A stretch of 5,614 nucleotides of DNA from Thermoflexales bacterium. GTDB lineage: Bacteria > Chloroflexota > Anaerolineae > S140-20. Both the position numbers and the translations under genes were made by a program. The stretch is taken from the NCBI GenBank assembly GCA_015484715.1, contig WFUY01000105.1, positions 1-5,614 of the forward strand, in the 5' to 3' direction. A model generated the notes under the pieces. The model was given only the letters and a program-made list of their open reading frames with translations, ran no database searches and was not told where the DNA came from. Positions 1 to 5,614 of this stretch are shown here, piece after piece (position 1 is the first letter of the stretch; each line of letters starts with the position of its first letter).

Positions 1-26
1 CAGCGTCAGATGTGTATAAGAGACAG
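1..26 (+). other. Nextera/Tn5 sequencing adapter remnant (artifact)
   Basis: Bases 8-26 are exactly the 19-bp Tn5 mosaic end used in tagmentation libraries (AGATGTGTATAAGAGACAG). The preceding CAGCGTC (1-7) matches the 3' part of the Illumina Nextera read-1 adapter. This is library sequence left on a contig end, not a genomic transposon: no transposase or second mosaic end is present, and the 7-base flank is vendor-specific. Translated, it yields peptides familiar as database contamination, 'MCIRDR' on the plus strand and 'SYTHLTL' on the minus strand. Genomic sequence should be taken to begin at base 27. Confidence 0.97.
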
Positions 27-549
27 GCTCACTCCTCACCCGCCATCCCCCGTCCAGCGGCTCCACGGCCATCGGGGCAAACCACTCCCCTTCCCGCACA
101 AACCCCACCAGCGGCGGGCTCAGGTGCTCCGCGAAGGGATCAAAGATGAAGTACTCCCGCACCCCCAACCGCTCATAAAGCACCCGCTTCTGTCCCAGGT
201 CCTCATCCCGTGTGCTCAGCGACGTCAACTCGATCACCACATCCGGCCCCTTCCCCTCCTCCCAGACCTTGTAGATCCGCCGCTCATGGGCCGAAACCCC
301 GAAGACCACGAAGACGTCCGGCGCTACCGACGCCTTTGGATTCCCTTCCTCGTAGTAGACCAGCAGGTTGCCAGCCACGTAGACCTGCGGGTCATCCCGA
401 AAACGATCCCGCAGCCCCTCTCGCAGGTAGATCAACAGGCTGGCATGCTCATCTGTCTCGGCCATCGGGCGCCCATCCGTCTCCGGGTAGATTACCTCTT
501 CCTTTGCCTTCGGCGGGGCTTCGACCGCCACAACCCCTGAGCTCCCCAT
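27..549 (-). CDS. Uma2 family (DUF820) PD-(D/E)XK nuclease-fold protein, C-terminus missing
   Basis: 174 genomic codons from ATG at 549; no stop is reached before the adapter junction at 26/27, so the C-terminus is lost. The family has a restriction-endonuclease-like fold, and its cellular role is largely unproven. Visible marks are the N-terminal 'YPETDGRPMAETDEH' (21-35), 'VAPDVFVV' (75-82) with a candidate catalytic Asp78, 'PDVVIELTSLSTRDEDLGQK' (102-121) with Glu107 and Lys121, and 'GVREYFIFDP' (129-138). These follow the Uma2 core order. Family members of this type usually run tens of residues further, with a C-terminal beta/coil segment. The start is supported by AGAGG 9 nt upstream and by the conserved N-terminus; Met29 is a less likely alternative. 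It lies 135 bp downstream of ftsH on the same strand, behind a strong hairpin, so co-transcription is uncertain. Any residues called beyond Glu174 come from adapter. Confidence 0.9.
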
Positions 550-558
550 CGCTCCCTA

Positions 559-563
559 CCTCT
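559..563 (-). promoter_or_regulatory. Ribosome binding site of the Uma2-family gene
   Basis: On the minus strand AGAGG lies 9 nt upstream of the ATG at 549. A second purine block, GGGAG (552-556), is only 2 nt from the ATG, too close to serve this start. The site is of moderate strength. Confidence 0.5.
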
Positions 564-596
564 TCCCTTTCAAACAGGCCGGTCCGGTATCGTATA

Positions 597-628
597 GCCC
601 GGCGAGCCGACCGGACGGCCCGCCGGGC
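597..628 (-). terminator. GC-rich hairpin, possible terminator or mRNA-end structure after ftsH
   Basis: On the minus strand, GCCCGGCGGGCCG pairs with CGGCTCGCCGGGC across the 6-nt loop TCCGGT. That makes 13 base pairs, 12 Watson-Crick and one G-U. The hairpin begins 56 nt past the ftsH stop and ends 47 nt before the Uma2 start. The plus-strand version has an A-C mismatch at the wobble position, so the structure fits minus-strand RNA better. No U-tract follows (the next bases are TATACGATACC), so it is not a canonical intrinsic terminator. It may instead protect the ftsH mRNA 3' end, attenuate the Uma2 gene, or be a dispersed repeat. The structure is clear; its function is inferred. Confidence 0.45.
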
Positions 629-684
629 AATTCCAGACAATCAGCCGACTGAAGCCCGCCCCGGATAATCCGACCAGGTTGGGC

Positions 685-2631
685 TCAGGCCAGCGCCGGA
701 CTGGGTGGTAGGTCCAGCCGACGGCCTGGGGTCTCCTGCTCCTGACCGGCCGGAGTTGAACGCTCCTGGCGAGGTGTCGCCTGGGGCGGGGCCGGAGGCG
801 TTTCCGGCTGAGGTTCCTCCTCCTTGAAGAAGGCAGCGAACTCCTCCGCGCTCAGTGTCTCCACCTCGATCAACCGCTGGGCGATGGCATCCAGCTTATC
901 CCGATGCTCGATCAGGATCCGCTTGGCCCGCTCATAAGCCTCGTTGACCAAACGGCGCACCTCCTCGTCTATCTCCTCGGCCACGGCGTCGGAGTAATTG
1001 CGCTGCTCCCCGATCTCCTTCCCCAGGAAGACCAACTCTTCCTTATCACCAAAGGTCATCGGCCCCAACCGCTCGCTCATCCCGTAGCGCGTGACCATCG
1101 CCCGGGCCATCTTCGTCACCCGCTCCAAGTCGTTGGCCGCGCCGGTGGTGATGTCGCCGAAGGCCACCTCCTCGGCCGCCCGCCCACCCAGGGCGAAGGC
1201 CAGATCGTCCAGGAACTTGGCCTTGCTGATCAGCGTTCGGTCTTCCTCGGGTAGGGCCAGGGTGTAGCCCCCCATCATCCCTCGGGCGATGATGCTCACC
1301 TTGTGGACGGGGTCGCAGTTGGGCAGGAGGTGGGCAACGAGAGCATGGCCGGCTTCGTGATAAGCGATGATCCGCTTCTCCTCTTCGGTGATGATGCGGC
1401 TCTTGCGCTCCGGACCGGCGATGACCCGCTCAATGGCCTCCTCGAACTCGGCCATCCCGATGGTCTTCTTGTTGCGCCGGGCAGCCAGGATCGCTGCCTC
1501 GTTGACCAGATTCTCGATGTCCGCACCGACGAAGCCCGGCGTGGCCTTGGCAAGGGTCCGCAGGTCCACGTCGTCGGCCAACGGCTTGCCTCGCACGTGG
1601 ACCTTCAAGATCTCCTCCCGCCCCTTCATATCAGGCCGATCCAGGACAACCCGACGGTCAAAGCGACCGGGACGCAGCAGCGCCGGGTCCAGGATGTCAG
1701 GCCGGTTGGTGGCGGCAATCACGATGACGTTGGTATCGGTGTCGAAGCCGTCCATCTCCACCAGGATCTGGTTGAGCGTCTGCTCCCGCTCGTCGTGGGA
1801 GCCGCCCAAGCCGGCACCCCGGTGGCGCCCCACAGCGTCAATCTCGTCCACGAAGACGATACAGGGGGAGTGGCGCTTGGCCTGGTCGAAGAGGTCCCGC
1901 ACCCGGGACGCACCCACGCCCACGAACATCTCCACGAACTCCGAACCGGAGATGGAGAAGAAGGGCACGCCGGCCTCGCCGGAAACCGCCTTGGCCAGGA
2001 GAGTTTTGCCCGTGCCCGGAGGGCCGACCATCAACACTCCCTTCGGGATGCGGGCCCCCAAGGAGATGAACTTCTCCGGCTCCTTCAGGAACTCGACGAC
2101 CTCCTGCAGCTCCTCCTTGGCCTCGTCCACGCCGGCCACATCGTCAAAGGTGACGGTCGGCTGATCACCGGTGAACATCCGAGCCCGGCTCTTGCCAAAG
2201 GAGAGCGCCTGGTTGTTGGTCCCTTGGGCCTGCCGGAGCATAAACCAGAGGATGCCCACGACTAGAAGGGCTGGCAAGGTATAGGTCAGCAGGCCAATCC
2301 AGTTGCTCCAGTCGCTGGGAACTTCGTACTCCCACTCGATCTGGGCAATCTCTTCTTTGGGAACACCTAACGCTTCCAGTTGATCCGGTGCTGGGGAAGC
2401 AGGGTCTTTCTGCGTCACAACGGCGCGCTTGTTTCTCAATTCCACCATCAACCGATCCCCGCTGACCTTGATCCGCTCCACCTCGCCCTTCTGGGCAAAG
2501 GCAGCGACCTCACTAATCGTGACCTCATCAGGTCGCTCCGTCTGAGAGCGGTAGCTGTACAGAATCGCCGCGATGGCCAGCAGGATCAGCAGATAGACAA
2601 ACCCATTCCGCAGCCGTGAAGAATTCACCAT
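685..2631 (-). CDS. ftsH: ATP-dependent zinc metalloprotease FtsH
   Basis: A 648-residue membrane AAA+ protease that extracts and degrades misfolded or regulatory membrane and cytosolic proteins. Family members work as hexamers on the inner face of the membrane. From the start: TM helix 1 (about 10-28), periplasmic FtsH-extracellular domain (about 30-110), TM helix 2 (111-131), then the AAA+ module. That module has Walker A GPPGTGKT (203-210), pore motif FVGVG (236-240), Walker B IVFVDEID (258-265), and the second region of homology (301-326) with Arg320 and Arg323 as likely arginine fingers. The peptidase has the zinc motif HEAGH (425-429), with Asp501 as third ligand. After about 605 comes a Pro/Glu/Gln-rich tail, a normal variable end. 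A longer frame opens at TTG 2709, but that codon lies only 3 nt past the -10 box, so it should not be translated. GGAGG is 3 nt from ATG 2631 and 6 nt from the in-frame GTG 2628, so GTG 2628 is an equally plausible start. The gene is intact and of normal length. Confidence 0.98.
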   Translation of the reverse strand: MVNSSRLRNGFVYLLILLAIAAILYSYRSQTERPDEVTISEVAAFAQKGEVERIKVSGDRLMVELRNKRAVVTQKDPASPAPDQLEALGVPKEEIAQIEWEYEVPSDWSNWIGLLTYTLPALLVVGILWFMLRQAQGTNNQALSFGKSRARMFTGDQPTVTFDDVAGVDEAKEELQEVVEFLKEPEKFISLGARIPKGVLMVGPPGTGKTLLAKAVSGEAGVPFFSISGSEFVEMFVGVGASRVRDLFDQAKRHSPCIVFVDEIDAVGRHRGAGLGGSHDEREQTLNQILVEMDGFDTDTNVIVIAATNRPDILDPALLRPGRFDRRVVLDRPDMKGREEILKVHVRGKPLADDVDLRTLAKATPGFVGADIENLVNEAAILAARRNKKTIGMAEFEEAIERVIAGPERKSRIITEEEKRIIAYHEAGHALVAHLLPNCDPVHKVSIIARGMMGGYTLALPEEDRTLISKAKFLDDLAFALGGRAAEEVAFGDITTGAANDLERVTKMARAMVTRYGMSERLGPMTFGDKEELVFLGKEIGEQRNYSDAVAEEIDEEVRRLVNEAYERAKRILIEHRDKLDAIAQRLIEVETLSAEEFAAFFKEEEPQPETPPAPPQATPRQERSTPAGQEQETPGRRLDLPPSPALA

Positions 2632-2634
2632 CCA

Positions 2635-2639
2635 CCTCC
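2635..2639 (-). promoter_or_regulatory. Strong ribosome binding site of ftsH
   Basis: On the minus strand a perfect GGAGG core (within GGAGGTGG) precedes ATGGTG. Spacing is 3 nt to ATG 2631 and 6 nt to GTG 2628. The site excludes the upstream TTG at 2709 as the main start and makes the GTG a serious candidate. Confidence 0.75.
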
Positions 2640-2711
2640 ATTCCACGTTCCGGTCCACCTTCCCGATACCGAACCGCGCCTCATCGGCGCCGGGACCGGA
2701 TTTCTCCAACC

Positions 2712-2740
2712 ATTATACCAAAAATCGGCCATTTTGTCAC
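2712..2740 (-). promoter_or_regulatory. Sigma70-type promoter of ftsH
   Basis: On the minus strand, -35 GTGACA (2735-2740; 5 of 6 matches to TTGACA), a 17-bp spacer, then a perfect -10 TATAAT (2712-2717). It lies in an AT-rich island between the kinase stop (2754-2756) and ftsH in otherwise GC-rich DNA. The expected transcription start is near 2705, giving a leader of about 75 nt. The spacer holds the inverted repeat AAAAT-CGGCC-ATTTT (2721-2735), a possible operator. This is the best promoter match in the window. Confidence 0.8.
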
Positions 2741-2753
2741 TGGTACATTCTGC

Positions 2754-4712
2754 TTAGGGGCCAACTTCGATCTCCCGGATCAAGATGCTGTCCTCTTCCG
2801 CCGTCGTCCGTCCTGAATCCACAACAGGCAAGCGGCTCATCGTGGCCTGGAGGTAGAGGCCGGTGCGAAGCTGATAGGTGCCCGGAGGTGCATCGGCCGG
2901 GAGGACGACGGCATGGGTATCGGGCACGATGACTCCCGGCGTCCAGGTGCGGGGGTCACTGGCGATCCGGTCATCCTGAGCCACCAGTTGCCCGTCAGGG
3001 CCGATCAAGTGGAAAAAGGCCGTGTAGGACTGATCCACCGGCTTGCGGGCTTGCCAGCGCAGGGTGACGGCCACCAGATCGCCGGGCTGGAAACGGTCCC
3101 CGTTGAGCTCAGCCGAGAGCAAGTTGACCATATCCCCCAAGTTGACCTCCAGCAGGACCTCGGCACCGCTGCTCAGCGTTAACGTCAGCGTGCTGCCCAC
3201 CGGCAACGGCGTCCCTTCCGGCGGCTCGACGGCCAGGATGCGCCCCTTGGGCTCCCGGCTCCATTCCTCCTCGGTAACGATCCGCCAGCCATAGGACTCC
3301 AGTCCAGCCTTGATCTCCTCGTTGAAGGTCAACCCCAACAGGCCCGCAGGCACAGGCGGGGACTCCAGGGCCTTGCTGGCCACCACCGAGACCGTGCTGC
3401 CCTGGACGACGACGGCACCAGCAGGCGGATCCTGCTCCAAGACAACAGGGCGAGGATGGTTCGGGTCTTCTCGTTCCTCCTCCACCGCCAGCGTGAGCCC
3501 AGCCCGCTCCACCTCGGCCTGAGCCTGGGGCATCTCCAGACCGATTAGGTAGGGGACAACAGCCTGTCCCGGCGGCGCGGTCACGGTGGGGTGGAGGGTC
3601 GGGGTGGGCACAGGTGGCTGTCCCAGGGCTTGGTAGGACCGGTAGACCACAGCCCACAGGGGGATGAGACCCAGGACCATCAGGACGGCCACCACGCTCA
3701 GGAACCAAGCCAGCCAGTCAGGTCCGCTGGCCGCAGCGTAGGGCTCTGCTACCCCTTCGTCGTACTCGTAGGGCTGGGCATAGCCGGCCGGAGCCTCCCG
3801 CTCAGCGCCGACGGCGGACACAGAGGCTGGCGGATAGGCGCTGACGGGAGTGTAGAACGACGTCGCGCCCTCTCCCTCCTCCCGATAGCGATGGAGGATG
3901 CGTCGAAGCTGCTCAGCCGTCCGGTAACGGGCCGAGGGCTCTTTAGAGAGCACCTTGAGGACGATCTGCTCCAGTTGGGGCGGGATCTGAGGGTTGAACT
4001 GGTGGGGAGGTGGAGGCGGCTCTTGTAAGTGCATCAAGGCCAGAGTATGGGCGTCCTTGGCCTGGAAGGGCAGCCGCCCTGTCAACATCTCGTAGAGGAT
4101 CACGCCGATGCTGTAGACATCGGAGGCCGGGGTCGGGGGTTCACCGGCCGCCTGCTCTGGCGCGAAGTAGTGGGGCGTCCCCCAGACCGTATCTGTCTCC
4201 TCCGGCGCGATAGCTGCATAGGCGCGGGCAATGCCAAAATCGGTGACCTTGACCACCCCCTCTTGGGTGATCAGGACGTTCTGGGGCTTCAGGTCGCAAT
4301 GGACGAGACCGTGGCGGTGCGCGTGACCCACGCCGGCGCAGATCTGGAGGGCAATCTCCACGGCTGAGGCGATGGGAAAAGGAGCCGACTCCTGGATCCA
4401 GTCCTTCAGGTTACGGCCTTCCACGTACTCCATCACGATGTAGTGCCAGGTCTCCCCAGCCGGAGGCATCTTGGCATCTGAACCGATGTCGTAGATGGTG
4501 ACGATGTTGGGATGGCTCAGGTTGGCCGCGGCCTGGGCCTCCTGTCGGAAGCGATCCAGGAAGTGGGGGTCCTGGGCAAAGCGCTGCCGCAGCACCTTGA
4601 TGGCCACAACCCGATTGAGAAGGGTGTCGTGGGCCTTGTAGACGATGGCCATCCCCCCGCTGGCGATAGGGGCCAGCAGGCGATAACGATTGTTGAGTAG
4701 CTGTTCGTCCAT
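2754..4712 (-). CDS. Membrane Ser/Thr protein kinase with PASTA repeats and an extra C-terminal domain (PknB/StkP type)
   Basis: 652 residues from ATG 4712. Kinases of this architecture phosphorylate cytosolic proteins in response to cell-wall fragments or envelope state sensed by external PASTA repeats. The kinase domain (about 10-275) has Gly-loop IASGGMAIVYKA (16-27), Lys39 in VAIK, alphaC Glu58, catalytic loop HCDLKPQN (138-145), DFG (158-160), activation-loop Thr179 and APE (185-187). All catalytic residues are present, but the HRD arginine is Cys139, making it a non-RD kinase. A Tyr/Pro-rich juxtamembrane linker (about 276-330) is followed by one TM helix (333-357) and a Pro/Thr-rich stalk. 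PASTA 1 is 384-447; PASTA 2 (454-515) is more divergent. A further beta-rich domain (518-652) has the pattern 'LNGDRFQPGDLVAVTLRW...PPGTYQLRTGLY'. An in-frame TTG at 4721 touches the Shine-Dalgarno GAGGA, so ATG 4712, 9 nt away, is preferred. It has its own promoter, and ftsH starts 122 bp downstream. Confidence 0.93.
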   Translation of the reverse strand: MDEQLLNNRYRLLAPIASGGMAIVYKAHDTLLNRVVAIKVLRQRFAQDPHFLDRFRQEAQAAANLSHPNIVTIYDIGSDAKMPPAGETWHYIVMEYVEGRNLKDWIQESAPFPIASAVEIALQICAGVGHAHRHGLVHCDLKPQNVLITQEGVVKVTDFGIARAYAAIAPEETDTVWGTPHYFAPEQAAGEPPTPASDVYSIGVILYEMLTGRLPFQAKDAHTLALMHLQEPPPPPHQFNPQIPPQLEQIVLKVLSKEPSARYRTAEQLRRILHRYREEGEGATSFYTPVSAYPPASVSAVGAEREAPAGYAQPYEYDEGVAEPYAAASGPDWLAWFLSVVAVLMVLGLIPLWAVVYRSYQALGQPPVPTPTLHPTVTAPPGQAVVPYLIGLEMPQAQAEVERAGLTLAVEEEREDPNHPRPVVLEQDPPAGAVVVQGSTVSVVASKALESPPVPAGLLGLTFNEEIKAGLESYGWRIVTEEEWSREPKGRILAVEPPEGTPLPVGSTLTLTLSSGAEVLLEVNLGDMVNLLSAELNGDRFQPGDLVAVTLRWQARKPVDQSYTAFFHLIGPDGQLVAQDDRIASDPRTWTPGVIVPDTHAVVLPADAPPGTYQLRTGLYLQATMSRLPVVDSGRTTAEEDSILIREIEVGP

Positions 4713-4721
4713 CCGCGCCAA

Positions 4722-4727
4722 TCCTCA
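4722..4727 (-). promoter_or_regulatory. Ribosome binding site of the PASTA kinase gene
   Basis: On the minus strand TGAGGA lies 9 nt upstream of ATG 4712. It directly abuts the alternative in-frame TTG at 4721, which argues for the ATG as the real start. Confidence 0.6.
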
Positions 4728-4754
4728 GATGACCAGGCTCCGATCGTTATGAGG

Positions 4755-4783
4755 ATTGTACCCCAAATCTGGGGGGGAGACAA
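4755..4783 (-). promoter_or_regulatory. Sigma70-type promoter of the PASTA kinase gene
   Basis: On the minus strand, -35 TTGTCT (4778-4783; 4 of 6 matches), a 17-bp spacer, then -10 TACAAT (4755-4760; 5 of 6). The predicted transcription start is near 4748, giving a leader of about 36 nt with the RBS well placed inside it. The spacer includes a run of seven C (seven G on the plus strand, 4771-4777) and the inverted repeat CCCCA-AATC-TGGGG (4761-4774). It sits within the 88-bp gap between the divergent kinase and methyltransferase genes. Confidence 0.65.
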
Positions 4784-4800
4784 GCGGCGGCGAAGAGCTT

Positions 4801-5610
4801 ATGGCGAGCTCCTCGATTCCGTGGTACAATGATTCTCCCGACCCGTTGGACCGCCATCGTCTTATGCTCGACCTGGAACGCCAGAACGCCTACCGCCGCC
4901 GCTACGCCCGGGAACACCCCGGTTGGCAGGACAGCGGCCCCATCTACGAGGCCACGGTGCGCCGCCACCTGCGGCCTGACGCGCGCCTGCTCGACCTGGG
5001 ATGTGGTCGAGGTGGGCTGGTCGAACTGCTGCACGACCGGGTCGCCCTGGCTGTGGGCGCCGATCCCGATCTGCCCTCCCTCCGAGAGCACCGGGTTCCC
5101 TCGTTGCCCCGTGTCGTCGCCCGCGCCGAAGCCCTCCCCTTCGCCAGCGAGAGCTTCGACCTGGTGATCGCCTCCTGGGTCCTGGAGCACCTGACCGCAC
5201 CGGAGCAGGCCCTGGCCGAGATCGCCCGTCTCCTAGCCCCCGGCGGGCGCTTCGTCTTCCTGACGCCCAACGCCCACAGCCTGCCGGCCCTGCTGAACCG
5301 CCTGCTGGGCCGGATGGCTTGGCTGCAGCGCTGGCTGGTCGCCCGCCTCTACGGTCGTGTCGAGGCCGACACCTTCCCCGTCGTCTACCGGGCCAACACG
5401 CTGCACGCCCTGCGCCGGCTGATGCAGCGGGCAGGGCTCCAGTACGAGACACTGACCTTCATCGGCGATCCCACCTACTTCGCCTTCAACGAGCTTCTCT
5501 ACCGGCTGAGTTGCTGGCTGGAGGCCCGGATCCCTCAGACGATGAAGGTACACCTGGTGGGGGTGGGCCGAAGGGAGCGGCAGGCCCCCGACCCGCCCCC
5601 GCAGCCGTAG
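4801..5610 (+). CDS. Class I SAM-dependent methyltransferase (Methyltransf_11/UbiE-like fold), substrate unknown
   Basis: 269 residues from ATG 4801 to TAG 5608-5610. It would transfer a methyl group from S-adenosylmethionine; the acceptor cannot be read from sequence. The Rossmann core runs from about 55 to 160: motif I LLDLGCGRGG (63-72), Asp88 at the end of strand 2 (VGADPD), AEALPF (109-114), motif IV FDLVIASWVLEHL (119-131), and LAPGGRFVFLTPN (145-157). The C-terminal 100 residues are Arg/Leu/aromatic-rich, as in methyltransferases acting on glycan or lipid-linked substrates, but this is weak evidence. The start is uncertain. The frame is open back to TTG 4756, ATG 4801 has only a weak GAAGAG 3 nt upstream, and ATG 4864 (Met22) has no RBS. 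I chose 4801 because it keeps the 'WYND...LDRHRLMLD' segment, which reads like conserved protein. It is divergent from the kinase gene, with no shown functional link. Confidence 0.88.
   Translation: MASSSIPWYNDSPDPLDRHRLMLDLERQNAYRRRYAREHPGWQDSGPIYEATVRRHLRPDARLLDLGCGRGGLVELLHDRVALAVGADPDLPSLREHRVPSLPRVVARAEALPFASESFDLVIASWVLEHLTAPEQALAEIARLLAPGGRFVFLTPNAHSLPALLNRLLGRMAWLQRWLVARLYGRVEADTFPVVYRANTLHALRRLMQRAGLQYETLTFIGDPTYFAFNELLYRLSCWLEARIPQTMKVHLVGVGRRERQAPDPPPQP
4823..4830 (+). promoter_or_regulatory. Possible extended -10 element inside the start of the methyltransferase gene
   Basis: TGG-TACAAT here, with TACAAT at 4825-4830, fits an extended -10 (TGn plus hexamer). Only a poor -35 (TGGCGA, 3 of 6) lies 17 bp upstream. 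If active, its transcript would start near 4837 and support translation from ATG 4864 rather than 4801. The same bases encode Trp-Tyr-Asn, so the match may be coincidental. Confidence 0.25.
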
Positions 5611-5614
5611 AAAC

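Larger units (their letters stand above)
550..684. other. ftsH / Uma2 intergenic region
   Basis: This is 135 bp with no gene. It contains the 32-nt hairpin at 597-628 and a short perfect palindrome CGGAT-A-ATCCG at 662-672, just beyond the ftsH stop codon. On the minus strand there are promoter-like fragments (TTGTCT near 635-640, TATACG near 591-596), but they are not at a usable spacing from each other, so I do not call a promoter. The small reading frames crossing it are GC-rich, Arg-rich shadows. Confidence 0.6.

Noticed and set aside
8..26. Genuine Tn5 or IS50 mosaic end marking a transposon
   Set aside because: The flanking seven bases match the commercial read-1 adapter, it sits at the exact contig end, and there is no transposase or partner end.
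10..540. Plus-strand 176-codon reading frame beginning 'MCIRDR'
   Set aside because: Its start codon is inside the adapter, it is antisense to the Uma2-family gene, and its Pro/His/Arg-rich composition is that of a shadow frame.
449..640. Small Arg-rich minus-strand peptide gene spanning the hairpin
   Set aside because: It overlaps the Uma2 gene out of frame, includes the hairpin, and has no recognisable domain or RBS.
1303..2265. Long plus-strand reading frames (up to 320 codons) opposite ftsH
   Set aside because: They are antisense to an unmistakable, intact ftsH. Long antisense frames are common in GC-rich genes, and the translations show no domain, RBS or promoter.
2632..2709. N-terminal extension of FtsH starting at TTG 2709
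   Set aside because: The codon falls 3 nt past the -10 box, and a strong RBS sits directly before 2631/2628. FtsH proteins normally begin just before the first TM helix.
2719..2735. Intrinsic terminator for the kinase gene at AAAAT-CGGCC-ATTTT
   Set aside because: The arms are only five A/T-rich base pairs, too weak to terminate, and the repeat lies within the ftsH promoter spacer.
3109..3708. 199-codon minus-strand frame inside the PASTA kinase
   Set aside because: It is an out-of-frame shadow, Gly/Pro/Arg-rich, overlapping the PASTA repeats of a continuous 652-residue gene. It is not evidence of a frameshift.
4862..5452. Minus-strand frame of 196 codons opposite the methyltransferase
   Set aside because: Its Arg/Gly/Ala-rich low-complexity translation is typical of an antisense shadow, while the plus strand carries full SAM-binding motifs.

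Overview
The window looks like a contig end from a GC-rich bacterium, sequenced from a Nextera (Tn5 tagmentation) library: bases 1-26 are library adapter, not genome. My best guess at lineage is Chloroflexota, in or near Anaerolineae. This is inference. It rests on the Uma2-family gene with the 'YPETDGRPMAETDEH' type of N-terminus, a PASTA kinase with an 'HCD' catalytic loop, and a C-terminal beta-rich domain on that kinase that I associate with Chloroflexota membrane proteins. No rRNA or tRNA is present to test it.

Layout: three genes run on the minus strand and one diverges on the plus strand. Reading the minus strand from right to left, they are: a membrane Ser/Thr protein kinase with PASTA repeats (4712 to 2754); ftsH, the membrane AAA+ zinc protease (2631 to 685); and a Uma2-family PD-(D/E)XK protein (549 to 27). 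The Uma2 gene loses its C-terminus where genome joins adapter. On the plus strand a class I SAM-dependent methyltransferase (4801 to 5610) starts 88 bp from the kinase start and ends 4 bp before the window edge.

Regulation: the kinase and ftsH each have their own well-spaced sigma70-type promoter (TTGTCT-17-TACAAT and GTGACA-17-TATAAT), so ftsH need not depend on kinase transcription. A 13-bp GC-rich hairpin sits between ftsH and the Uma2 gene, but without a U-tract.

Functionally, the kinase (envelope sensing) and FtsH (membrane protein quality control) suit a cell-envelope homeostasis setting, but nothing in the sequence shows that they work together. I see no CRISPR array, prophage, transposase or clear new multi-gene system. 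The least ordinary biological items are the extra extracellular domain on the PASTA kinase, its non-RD catalytic loop, and the intergenic hairpin. Both long minus-strand genes and the methyltransferase are intact, with no frameshift seen.
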